Below are positions 15,616 through 22,089 of a stretch of 33,417 nucleotides of DNA, one piece after another (the first letter of the stretch is position 1; every line of letters begins with the position of its first letter). The stretch lies in the NCBI GenBank assembly GCA_964365765.1, contig CAYIRB010000003.1, positions 1-33,417 of the forward strand. The letters are read 5' to 3'. This DNA is from CALRGE01 sp964365765 (GTDB lineage Bacteria; Patescibacteriota; Gracilibacteria; UBA1369; 2-02-FULL-48-14). Position numbers and translations under genes: made by a program. The notes under the pieces are model-generated. The model saw only the letters and a program-made list of their open reading frames with translations, was not told the origin of the DNA and did no database searches.

Positions 15616-15978
15616 TTATCCAAGACGTCCCGAGCCTTGGGGGTAGTATGTATTTCTTGTTGCTTGATTCAAGGCCTCAAGACTATTAAGATACGAGGCG
15701 GTTGTAACCAGTCTGAAGTAAGCAAGATCATATGTTCCATGGTCTGATTTCGTTAGTGATGCCTGTAGCATTTTTTTTACCTGCTGATATCTGCCCAGGT
15801 CTATGTACATATCTCTCAGAACATCATCACCCAATAAGCCGTAAATTGTTTTTCTCATAGTTGATATAGCTTCCACTAACTGTGGGTCCTTGGGATTCTG
15901 CGGATCTATTAATTGTGGAAGCCTCTTGGCAAAGAAATCATCCAATGTGGGTTTTAACTCTTGTGTTCGTTGAGCCAT
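15616..15978 (-). CDS. Hypothetical helical protein
   Basis: A 120-aa predicted soluble, mostly helical protein. ATG 15978 is chosen (MAQRTQELKPTLDDFFAKRL); the longer frame starting at 16023 would read through the initiator tRNA gene. Segments such as QLVEAISTMRKTIYGLLGDD and GRYQQVKKMLQASLTK suggest a helical bundle. I recognise no family. It is followed by the rhodanese gene after one base, which is the only functional hint. Confidence 0.65.
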   Translation of the reverse strand: MAQRTQELKPTLDDFFAKRLPQLIDPQNPKDPQLVEAISTMRKTIYGLLGDDVLRDMYIDLGRYQQVKKMLQASLTKSDHGTYDLAYFRLVTTASYLNSLEALNQATRNTYYPQGSGRLG

Positions 15979-15996
15979 TTGAATTGTGAATAAAAT

Positions 15997-16071
15997 TGGT
16001 TGCGGGGGTTGGATTCGAACCAACGACCTCCGGGTTATGAGCCCGACGAGCTGCCACTGCTCTACCCCGCG
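15997..16071 (-). tRNA. Initiator tRNA-fMet(CAU)
   Basis: Reverse strand begins CGCGGGGTAGAGCAG and ends CCCCGCA-A-CCA. C1 faces A72, the unpaired first position of bacterial initiators. The anticodon stem has the initiator GGG/CCC run around loop CTCATAA, and the T-arm is TTGG-TTCGAAT-CCAA. CCA is encoded (15997-15999). Confidence 0.97.
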
Positions 16072-16076
16072 CAGGG

Positions 16077-16105
16077 ATTGTACGAGAATAGTGTCAGTTA
16101 GGCAA
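16077..16105 (-). promoter_or_regulatory. Probable promoter of initiator tRNA
   Basis: On the minus strand: TTGCCT (16105-16100), 17-base spacer, TACAAT (16082-16077). Only five bases separate the -10 from the mature tRNA 5' end, versus 11-12 for the other three tRNAs here. A weaker TATTCT (16090-16085) lies 13 bases before the tRNA. Confidence 0.5.
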
Positions 16106-16106
16106 G

Positions 16107-16135
16107 TTTGAATTTTTTTTAGAATGGTGTATTAT
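16107..16135 (+). promoter_or_regulatory. Possible promoter of the DUF5679 gene
   Basis: TTTGAA (16107-16112), 17-base spacer, TATTAT (16130-16135). It is back to back with the initiator tRNA promoter. A start site near 16142 rules out ATG 16140 as the start codon and supports ATG 16167. Confidence 0.45.
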
Positions 16136-16166
16136 CCCTATGCGTTTATTACTTATCTCTATATAT

Positions 16167-16364
16167 ATGCAACAAGGATACTGCGTAAAATGTAAGGCAA
16201 AGAAAGACATGGCCGGTGCCCAGGAAGTTAAAATGAAGAACGGGCGTTCCGCAATGAAAGGCAAATGTTCCAGTTGCGGTTGCGGAATGTACTGCATTCT
16301 GGGAAAGGCAAAAGGAGTTGTGGCAAACAACAATAAGAACTTTGAACTGAAAAAAGCTGCTTAA
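16167..16364 (+). CDS. DUF5679 zinc-ribbon-like protein
   Basis: A 65-aa protein, MQQGYCVKCKAKKDMAGAQE then VKMKNGRSAMKGKCSSCGC. The two CxxC pairs (CVKC and CSSC, plus a third Cys in CGCG) form a small zinc ribbon; the pattern YCVKCKxKxxMxxxxxVxMKNGRxAxxGxCxxCG is that of DUF5679. Such proteins often follow chromosomal-protein-like roles but the function is not established. The upstream ATG 16140 would add nine hydrophobic residues but lies at or before the predicted start site. An intrinsic terminator follows. Confidence 0.88.
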   Translation: MQQGYCVKCKAKKDMAGAQEVKMKNGRSAMKGKCSSCGCGMYCILGKAKGVVANNNKNFELKKAA

Positions 16365-16375
16365 TTGTTTTAAAT

Positions 16376-16410
16376 TCAAAAAGACCCCGGGTGAAAGCTT
16401 GGGGTTTTTG
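16376..16410 (+). terminator. Rho-independent terminator after the DUF5679 gene
   Basis: ACCCC (16384-16388) pairs with GGGGT (16401-16405), flanked by an A-run before and TTTTT after, so it could act in both directions. It stands between the DUF5679 gene and tRNA-Met. Confidence 0.7.
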
Positions 16411-16443
16411 GGTGCAAGCAAACAAGCTCGACTTCGTCGTTAA

Positions 16444-16520
16444 TGGTAGCTGGGGGCGGATTTGAACCGCCGACCCCAGGCTTATGAGTCCTGTGCTCTA
16501 ACCAACTGAGCTACCCAGCC
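16444..16520 (-). tRNA. tRNA-Met(CAU), elongator
   Basis: Reverse strand: acceptor GGCTGGG/CCCAGCT (G1-U72 wobble), D-arm AGCTCAGTTGGTTAGAGC, anticodon stem CAGGA/GCCTG with loop CTCATAA (CAT), T-arm GGCGG-TTCAAAT-CCGCC, CCA encoded. G1-U72 also occurs in the Bacillus elongator. A lysidine-modified tRNA-Ile(CAU) is the alternative. Confidence 0.85.
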
Positions 16521-16531
16521 ACGCGATTGGA

Positions 16532-16560
16532 ATAGTAGGTAATAATTATCTTGAAAGCAA
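16532..16560 (-). promoter_or_regulatory. Promoter of tRNA-Met
   Basis: On the minus strand: TTGCTT (16560-16555), 17-base spacer, TACTAT (16537-16532), 11 bases before the mature 5' end. Confidence 0.6.
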
Positions 16561-16563
16561 GTA

Positions 16564-16980
16564 TTAAACCTTGTACGGGTTAGAGCTGAAAAAGAATTTC
16601 CACCATTTTTTTGGGTTTGACCACGACGCTCTCATTTGTTCGGCTATGGCAGTCCTGTCTTCCTGTTCCGAAACAATAACAAGATCCTTATCCGGAATTA
16701 TAATCACCTTTTCGCCGGGGTTTATAAGGCCGAGATTTTGTTTTGCGATTTTCTCCATGTATTCTTTTGAGGTGTAGTATTGAAAGTCCTCGAGTTTTTT
16801 TTTATTTTCGTCCGCAAGCTCCATGTTTCTGTTTTGAAATTCGGCAATGTGTTTTTCGATTTGATAATTGGAGTAAATTGAAACGGTGAGGTTATATAAC
16901 ATGTACGCCAGTACAAAAAAACCGACAATTAATACGAGTCTTGTGACACCGAATTGATTGTTGTGGCTTAGCTTTTCCAT
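16564..16980 (-). CDS. FtsB/DivIC-type septum formation initiator
   Basis: A 138-aa bitopic membrane protein. A membrane helix lies near residues 14-36 (VLIVGFFVLAYMLYNLTVSI), followed by a coiled coil (YQIEKHIAEFQNRNMELADE) and the DivIC signature YMEKIAKQNLGLINPGEKVI. These proteins form the FtsQ-L-B/DivIB-DivIC-FtsL complex that licenses septal peptidoglycan synthesis. The 45-residue tail ending WWKFFFSSNPYKV is longer than in E. coli FtsB and closer to DivIC types. It is divergent from murC with only 35 bases between start codons, so division and wall synthesis share a control region. Confidence 0.88.
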   Translation of the reverse strand: MEKLSHNNQFGVTRLVLIVGFFVLAYMLYNLTVSIYSNYQIEKHIAEFQNRNMELADENKKKLEDFQYYTSKEYMEKIAKQNLGLINPGEKVIIIPDKDLVIVSEQEDRTAIAEQMRASWSNPKKWWKFFFSSNPYKV

Positions 16981-16983
16981 ATT

Positions 16984-17007
16984 TGCTAGAATGGCGTGGC
17001 AATTCTA
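16984..17007. promoter_or_regulatory. Overlapping divergent promoters of murC and ftsB/divIC
   Basis: Plus strand TGCTAGAAT (16984-16992, extended -10). Minus strand TAGAAT (17007-17002). The two hexamers form an inverted repeat with a nine-base spacer; the two polymerases could not bind together. Confidence 0.5.
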
Positions 17008-17015
17008 TCTTATAT

Positions 17016-18254
17016 ATGAAATTTTTTGAAGGAGTAAAAAATATTTTCTTTGTTGGAATAGGCGGAATCGGAGTAAGCGCATTGGCCAGGTTTTTTATCA
17101 GTAAGGGCTTGCAGGTTAGCGGAAGCGATTTATCCGAAAATTCCATTACCGGAGAACTTGTTACAGAGGGAATTACCGTGATAATCGGGCACGGTGATTT
17201 ACCCAAAGACAGCGATTTGGTGATATACAGCGAGGCAGTTCCGCTCGACAACATCGAGTTGGAAAAGGCGCATGATTTGAATATTCCTGTGATGACTTAT
17301 TTTGAGGCGCTCGGAAAAGTGACGGAGTCTTTCAGATTGCTTGCTGTGGCAGGTACTCACGGAAAAAGTACCACGACTTCAATGTTGGGATTGATTCTCA
17401 CTCGTGCCGGCTTGGACCCGACCGTGATTGTTGGCACGAAAGTTAAGGAATTCGGCAATAAAAATATCAGAATCGGCGGCGGCGATTTGATGGTTGTCGA
17501 GGCCTGCGAATACAGGAGAAATTTTCTTCATTTAAAGCCGGAACTGCTTGGGATTTTGAATATTGAAATGGATCATTTGGATTACTACAAGAGTTTTGAA
17601 GATTATCAAAAGGCATTCGATGAGTTTGCCGCTCAAAGCGGAGACGTGATTTGGCCCGACGATGTGAGTGAATATGAAGGTGAATTAACCGTTCCCGGCG
17701 AGCATAATCTTTTGAACGCCGCGATGGCTGCAATGATGGCCCGCAAATTGGGTGTTGATGACAATTCAATCGCGCAGGCACTTAAAGACTTTGATGGTAT
17801 TTGGCGTCGTTTTGAGTATTGCGGAACATGTTGCGGCGCTTTGGTTTATGACGATTACGCGCATCACCCGACTGAAATTATGGCGACGCTTCAGGCCGCC
17901 CGTGAAAAGCACCCCGATGCTCGAATTGTGGCGGTTTTCCAGCCGCACCAGTACAGTCGAACAGCCGGGCTGTTGTATGAATTTGCGGAATCGTTTGATG
18001 ATGCCGATGAAGTTATAATCGCCGATATTTACGAAGCTCGTGATACAGATGTGGATAAGGCCGCTGTTTCAGCAGGTAAGTTGGTTGAAGCGATTCCACG
18101 CGACGAAGTTCAGCATATTAGCGGAATTGATAAAATAGCTCACTATTTACTGGATACTCTGAATGAAGGTGACATGGTTTTGGTGATGGGTGCCGGAAAT
18201 ATCACAAACCTGGTCCCCATGATACTGGACGAGGGCGGGGTCGGGGGAGTTTAG
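17016..18254 (+). CDS. murC: UDP-N-acetylmuramate--L-alanine ligase
   Basis: Adds L-alanine to UDP-MurNAc in cytoplasmic peptidoglycan synthesis. It has 412 aa, slightly short for MurC. The N-terminal Rossmann motif is FFVGIGGIGVSALA, the ATP loop is GTHGKSTTTS (113-122), followed by VVEACEYRRNFLHLKPEL, NIEMDHLDYY, and the C-terminal YDDYAHHPTEIMATL and FQPHQYSRT blocks, all typical of MurC and Mpl. ATG 17016 is used because the N-terminal glycine loop lies at the usual distance; a start farther upstream would lie in the promoter. It is divergent from the division gene. Mpl (tripeptide recycling) is less likely in a reduced genome. Confidence 0.94.
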   Translation: MKFFEGVKNIFFVGIGGIGVSALARFFISKGLQVSGSDLSENSITGELVTEGITVIIGHGDLPKDSDLVIYSEAVPLDNIELEKAHDLNIPVMTYFEALGKVTESFRLLAVAGTHGKSTTTSMLGLILTRAGLDPTVIVGTKVKEFGNKNIRIGGGDLMVVEACEYRRNFLHLKPELLGILNIEMDHLDYYKSFEDYQKAFDEFAAQSGDVIWPDDVSEYEGELTVPGEHNLLNAAMAAMMARKLGVDDNSIAQALKDFDGIWRRFEYCGTCCGALVYDDYAHHPTEIMATLQAAREKHPDARIVAVFQPHQYSRTAGLLYEFAESFDDADEVIIADIYEARDTDVDKAAVSAGKLVEAIPRDEVQHISGIDKIAHYLLDTLNEGDMVLVMGAGNITNLVPMILDEGGVGGV

Positions 18255-18298
18255 ACCGGCCATTGTGGTTTGATGTACTTGAGTTTTATTTCCTAATA

Positions 18299-18312
18299 TG
18301 TTCCCGGGAACA
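18299..18312. repeat. Perfect 14-bp palindrome between murC and cysS
   Basis: TGTTCCCGGGAACA lies in the 62-base convergent spacer, five bases after the cysS stop on the minus strand. As RNA it could form only a five-bp stem with a CCGG loop; no T-tract follows on the minus strand. Confidence 0.6.
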
Positions 18313-18316
18313 CTTT

Positions 18317-19724
18317 CTATAGTTTGCCAAACTTCAGTATTACTTTACTTGTCGGAAATAGCTGTATAGTACCATCTTTTGAATCTCGTGATTCATAACC
18401 AATTACTCCCAGTTGTGTTTTTATTCCATCTACAGTTTTATAATCTTTTCTTTTTTTTGCCTCTTCTGCATTTAGTTTTAAGTCGATTACGTTACTTGGG
18501 TAGTTATAAATATCCCAATCAATCTCATTGAATATATTAAATATCTTATTTAGCTCCATTAATGTTTTTTTAGGATGAGAAGGTTTACTCTTCATCCATT
18601 CAAATATTTCAGTAATCGCTCCCGGGGTGTCAAAATCATCGGATAATTTTAATTTGATTTTATCAATCATAATTTTATCAACTTCTCCTTCCGGTTCATT
18701 TTTATTTAGAAATAAGAAATTTCTTAATGTGTCTCTGTTTCTTTCCGCTTGATCCAATAAATCGAATTTGAACTCAATGGGAGATCTGTAATGTGTACTG
18801 AGAATGAATAGCCTGACAACCAATGGATCATAGTTACCTCCACTTGTGTTAAAAATATTTTTCAGAAGGAAGAAATTACCGAGTGATTTGCTCATTTTTT
18901 CTTCATTCACCGTAATGAAACCGTTGTGCATCCATATTTTCGCGAGCGATTTGCCGCTAACGGCTTCGCTTTGGGCGATTTCACATTCGTGGTGGGGAAA
19001 TTTCAAGTCGAGTCCGCCGCCGTGGATGTCGAATGTTTCGCCGAGGAGGGTTTGGCTCATGGCGCTACACTCGATATGCCAGCCGGGACGGCCTTCGCCC
19101 CACGGGCTCGGCCACGCAGGTTCACCTTCTTTCTTGAACTTCCAGAGTACAAAGTCCTGTGAGTTTTTCTTTTCCTTGTTTNNNNNNNNNNCGCGCAAGG
19201 TGCCCACACGGCAGATCACCGTGCCGACCAACGCGGGCGCCGGCGTTTAATTCGCTTAATTTTTGGTGTGAAAGTTTACCGTATTCGGGAAATTTTGATA
19301 CGTCGTAGTAAATTCCGTCGCTGATTTTGTAGGCGTAACCTTTGTTTTCCAAATGCTTAATTAAATCCACCATCTCTTTTATGAACTCGGTAGCTCTCGG
19401 TTTTTTTGTTGGCGGCATTATGCCCAGCATTTCGTAGTCTTTTTCATATTCCGGAATTATTTTCGCGGCCAATTCCGGCACGCTCATTCCTTCTTCATTC
19501 GCGCGGTTTATCATTTTGTCGTCGATGTCGGTGTAGTTACTTACGAATTCGACGTTGTGGCCAAGATATTCAAGGTAGCGGCGCACCAAGTCGAAGACAA
19601 CCGCACTGCGGCCGTGGCCCATGTGGGCATGGTCGTATACCGTCGGTCCGCATACGTACATTTTAATTGTTTTTCCGGGTTTGAATTCGATCTTCCGACC
19701 GGAAAGGCTGTCGTAGATTTTCAT
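18317..19724 (-). CDS. cysS: Cysteinyl-tRNA synthetase, interrupted by an assembly gap
   Basis: Class I synthetase that charges tRNA-Cys. From the N-terminus: MKIYDSLSGRKIEFKPGK, CGPTVYDHAHMGH with Cys25 and the HxGH site (34-37), NYTDIDDKMINRA, then LNAGARV. After the gap: KKNSQDFVLWK, PGWHIECSAMS, HGGGLDLKFPHHECEIAQSEA (zinc Cys/His) and EEKMSKSLGN. The two halves lie in different frames around ten Ns (19182-19191). The 38 bases next to the Ns (19192-19229) are GC-rich and do not encode the expected ARVEVDEEKKNP-type joint, so the break looks like a scaffolding artefact. The C-terminal third is more AT-rich than the rest. It overlaps yggT by four bases (ATGA). Confidence 0.92.
19182..19229. 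other. Assembly gap with a foreign-looking GC-rich edge inside cysS
   Basis: Ten Ns followed by 38 bases of which 27 are G or C. Removing this whole stretch would bring GARV next to NKEKKNSQDF, nearly the expected cysS sequence. Confidence 0.75.
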
Positions 19725-19975
19725 GTGAAAAGTTGTAAAAGCAATTCTTTTATAATGTCCACCAGAAAAAAGGCTATCAACGGTGAGAAATCAAACATCC
19801 CCATGCGCGGCAATGCTTTTCTGATCGGGTGTAAAAGCGGCTCGGTCGCTTCAAATATGAAGTTTGTGAGCCAATTAGATTCTTTATTGCCGAGCCATGA
19901 CAAAACCACTCTGATAAAAATCAAGGTATTAATCGCGTATGCGAGGAAGATAATTGTTTGGGCGAGAAAACTCAT
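19721..19975 (-). CDS. YggT-family membrane protein
   Basis: An 84-aa protein with two membrane helices (about 6-27 and 62-82) and the family pattern RVVLSWL, then ATEPLLHPIRKALP and FDFSPLIAFFLV. YggT proteins often sit near division and cell-wall genes (SepF, Ylm operon) and have been tied to osmotic or septal functions; the mechanism is not settled. The gene is translationally coupled to cysS by ATGA overlap, and a promoter with a palindrome lies just upstream. Confidence 0.9.
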   Translation of the reverse strand: MSFLAQTIIFLAYAINTLIFIRVVLSWLGNKESNWLTNFIFEATEPLLHPIRKALPRMGMFDFSPLIAFFLVDIIKELLLQLFT

Positions 19976-19996
19976 AATATCAAAACCTGATCGGGA

Positions 19997-20009
19997 CTGA
20001 TATTATCAG
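19997..20009. repeat. 13-bp palindrome over the yggT-cysS -10 element
   Basis: CTGATA-T-TATCAG, perfect 6-bp arms. It covers the -10 and the TGA of the upstream surface-protein gene. Confidence 0.5.
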
Positions 20010-20029
20010 AATGTTTCCTGCTTTGCCAA
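20000..20029 (-). promoter_or_regulatory. Promoter of the yggT-cysS operon
   Basis: On the minus strand: TTGGCA (20029-20024), 18-base spacer ending TGA, TAATAT (20005-20000). The start site would lie about 18 bases before the yggT ATG. It overlaps the end of the upstream gene. Confidence 0.55.
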
Positions 20030-21670
20030 TTTGCGGCTGGTAATGTAGATAAAAGAGCCTATAAGACTCAAGGCGATAAGCAAGTTTGTTCCCGGACCGG
20101 TTTCCGGTGAATTTTCAGGCAATCCCGTTTTGGCCAATTCCGGCTCGGGTGCCGATGGGACGAACTCTGATGATTTGGCTTTTCCGAGAGGTGTTCCGAC
20201 AATCGTGTCGCTCAGCTCCCCTTCGTTTCCCGCTTCGTCAACGGCGGCTACGGCGAAATAGTATTTTTCACCCCCGCCAAGGCCGGTAATCAGCCATGTG
20301 GTTGAAGCGTCCAGTGTGTCGCTGCTGGCGAAAAGTTCTTCTTTTGATGGCCCGTAGTAAACTCTATAGAATGAAATACTGTTTCCAGAAGGCGCTTCGG
20401 CAGATTCCCAACTAACCGTCACTTCTTCACGCCCCGATGCGGAGCTTAAACCGGTAGGTGATGGAATGCTTACAGATGTGTCTGCGGCGGATGCGGTGCT
20501 ATCGACCGTAATGGTTTCTTGATCTCTATAATCGGCTTCGTTACCAAGCGAATCTTTCAATACAACGTTTATCGTGTAATCCCCGGCTTCTGCGGGCGCA
20601 GCGATTTCCCCTTCATATTTTCCCGCTGTTGACGTTTCTGTCAGTTCGTAAAGTTCTCCGTTTATTTCCAATGTGGCGCTATCAAGTTTTGTTTCAGTTA
20701 ATACCGTGACCGTGAAAGTGTCGCCGCCGGAAACCGTTGTTCCGGGATCAAATGTCAGGGATGCAAGTTCGGGCGGGGTAGTATCAATCACGATTGCTTC
20801 CACGTCCGAGCTTTCAATTGTGTCGGTGATTTCTTCTTCTCCCTCCTCGTTTAATTCCGTATCCACAATGTCAACGTAGAGGTCGTAACTTCCATCGCTC
20901 AAATTTTTCAAAGAATACGCGAAGTCGTTGTCTTTGCTCACTTCTGTTCGAGCGGCTTCCTCTTCATTTATATATATGACGGCCGTGTATCCATAGTCAG
21001 CGTCTCCTTGGACTTCAATAGAGTTCGTGGAATAGGAGCCGGATGCGGGACTTCCCAGTGTAAAGTCACCTTTGCGTTCGAAGTCTTCACTTTCATAGTT
21101 GCTTTGATAGTCTACGTTCTGTTCGAGATCGGAAAAGCTTGTGACGATGGTGGACGCCGTGGAACCGGTGATACTTGGCTGATCCATGTCAGTTGCGCTT
21201 ATTGTTTGTTCTCCGGGAGTGACAAAACTGAATCCGAGGTCGAATGCGTGTTCTCCTTGGTCGGCGGCTACAAAAGTATAGTCATTCGGCATACTTGCGT
21301 TTGAATCACTCGAAGTGAATCGGAGGGTTCCGCTGTAATCGCTTACCGTAAGTCCGCTACCGTCAACGGCCGTTACGGTTACCGATTGTTTTTCACCCAC
21401 TTTCACTTCGTTGCCGAGACCGCTTAAAACCAAGGCTGTGACGGACGTCTGAGACGCAAATATAATTTTTGTACGGGATAGATTTTTTGCGCCTGTCGGA
21501 AATGCGAGTTTAGCTTTGGATTCCAATTGAATTTGCTCGTATGAGTTTCCGTTGATGCTATTTGCGGACTCCGCTTGAGTTGAAAAAGGGGCGGATAGTA
21601 AAAGGCTAACAGTTGCGGCTACCCAAAGGTATCGAGTTTTGTGCAGGAATTTAATTATCGAGCTTGCCAT
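20006..21670 (-). CDS. Secreted Ig/fibronectin-III surface protein with a sortase-like C-terminal tail
   Basis: A 554-aa exported protein. Signal peptide: KFLHKTRYLWVAATVSLLLS, with probable cleavage after TQA (about residue 34). Then Ig-like domains: about 50-160 (VKVGEKQSVTVTAVDGSG), 200-270 (YTAVIYINEEEAARTEV, with DGSYDLYV), and 295-390 (TPPELASLTFDPGTTVSGG). A fibronectin type III domain spans about 400-490 (VSWESAEAPSGNSISFYRVY, WLITGLGGGEKYYFAVAAVD). The tail SPETGPGTNLLIALSLIG, a membrane helix and SRKLAKQ resembles an LPxTG-type anchor, with Ser for Leu. This is likely an adhesin or structural surface protein. It is transcribed from its own promoter and ends in TGA. Confidence 0.85.
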   Translation of the reverse strand: MASSIIKFLHKTRYLWVAATVSLLLSAPFSTQAESANSINGNSYEQIQLESKAKLAFPTGAKNLSRTKIIFASQTSVTALVLSGLGNEVKVGEKQSVTVTAVDGSGLTVSDYSGTLRFTSSDSNASMPNDYTFVAADQGEHAFDLGFSFVTPGEQTISATDMDQPSITGSTASTIVTSFSDLEQNVDYQSNYESEDFERKGDFTLGSPASGSYSTNSIEVQGDADYGYTAVIYINEEEAARTEVSKDNDFAYSLKNLSDGSYDLYVDIVDTELNEEGEEEITDTIESSDVEAIVIDTTPPELASLTFDPGTTVSGGDTFTVTVLTETKLDSATLEINGELYELTETSTAGKYEGEIAAPAEAGDYTINVVLKDSLGNEADYRDQETITVDSTASAADTSVSIPSPTGLSSASGREEVTVSWESAEAPSGNSISFYRVYYGPSKEELFASSDTLDASTTWLITGLGGGEKYYFAVAAVDEAGNEGELSDTIVGTPLGKAKSSEFVPSAPEPELAKTGLPENSPETGPGTNLLIALSLIGSFIYITSRKLAKQETF

Positions 21671-21696
21671 ACGTTTTTGTTTTTATTTATCTTTTC

Positions 21697-21725
21697 ATTA
21701 TATCAAAAAAAGGCTCGTAAGTAAA
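21697..21725 (-). promoter_or_regulatory. Promoter of the surface Ig/FN3 protein gene
   Basis: On the minus strand: TTTACT (21725-21720), 17-base spacer ending TGA, TATAAT (21702-21697). The leader is about 20 bases to ATG 21670. Confidence 0.6.
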
Positions 21726-21741
21726 GGGTTGTGAGGCGGTA

Positions 21742-22038
21742 CTACAACTCCGAGCCGGCTTGATCCAAGTCCCTTAAATCGTGCGGAAGGTATGTCATAT
21801 GGCCTTCCATCAAGGCTTTTATCAGTTCGCCGATAATCGTTCTTTCACGGGATACCAGAAGGTTGTCGGGTTGGATTCCGGGAAATTCATCTGAATGTTC
21901 CTTCGAACTTTGCGAAGGTAGAATTCCATGTAGTCTCCTTTCTCTAGCCTCAATCATGTCCGGCAATTGTGACTTTGGCCCCAGACCGGGGAAGGGCATA
22001 CTTCTTTCCGACCACTGTCGTGATGTAATTGATGTCAT
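21742..22038 (-). CDS. Small orphan protein, unknown
   Basis: A 98-aa ORF. No domain recognised: a basic, proline-containing first half (ERSMPFPGLGPKSQLPDMIE, EARERRLHGI) and a predicted amphipathic second half (RTIIGELIKALMEGHMTYLP, HDLRDLDQAG). No signal peptide or membrane helix. In favour of a real gene is a consensus promoter ending 23 bases before the ATG (TTGACA-17-TTATAT). Against it: short length, no coupling to neighbours and no recognisable family. It may be a regulator or a short-lived peptide. Confidence 0.5.
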   Translation of the reverse strand: MTSITSRQWSERSMPFPGLGPKSQLPDMIEARERRLHGILPSQSSKEHSDEFPGIQPDNLLVSRERTIIGELIKALMEGHMTYLPHDLRDLDQAGSEL

Positions 22039-22060
22039 ATGTTAAATCAAGGTTGTGCAT

Positions 22061-22089
22061 ATATAATACAGTATTCGAGTATTTGTCAA
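22061..22089 (-). promoter_or_regulatory. Promoter of the small orphan gene
   Basis: On the minus strand: TTGACA (22089-22084), a perfect -35, 17-base spacer, TTATAT (22066-22061); TATTAT with a 15-base spacer is an alternative. The -35 overlaps the stop codon of the aminotransferase gene. Confidence 0.6.

Noticed and set aside
15979..16023. N-terminal extension of the 15616-15978 protein up to 16023
   Set aside because: It would start within the initiator tRNA gene; an ATG at 15978 is available.
16444..16520. tRNA-Ile(CAU) with lysidine
   Set aside because: Acceptor G1-U72 and stem pattern resemble elongator tRNA-Met better; identity still cannot be fully proven from the sequence.
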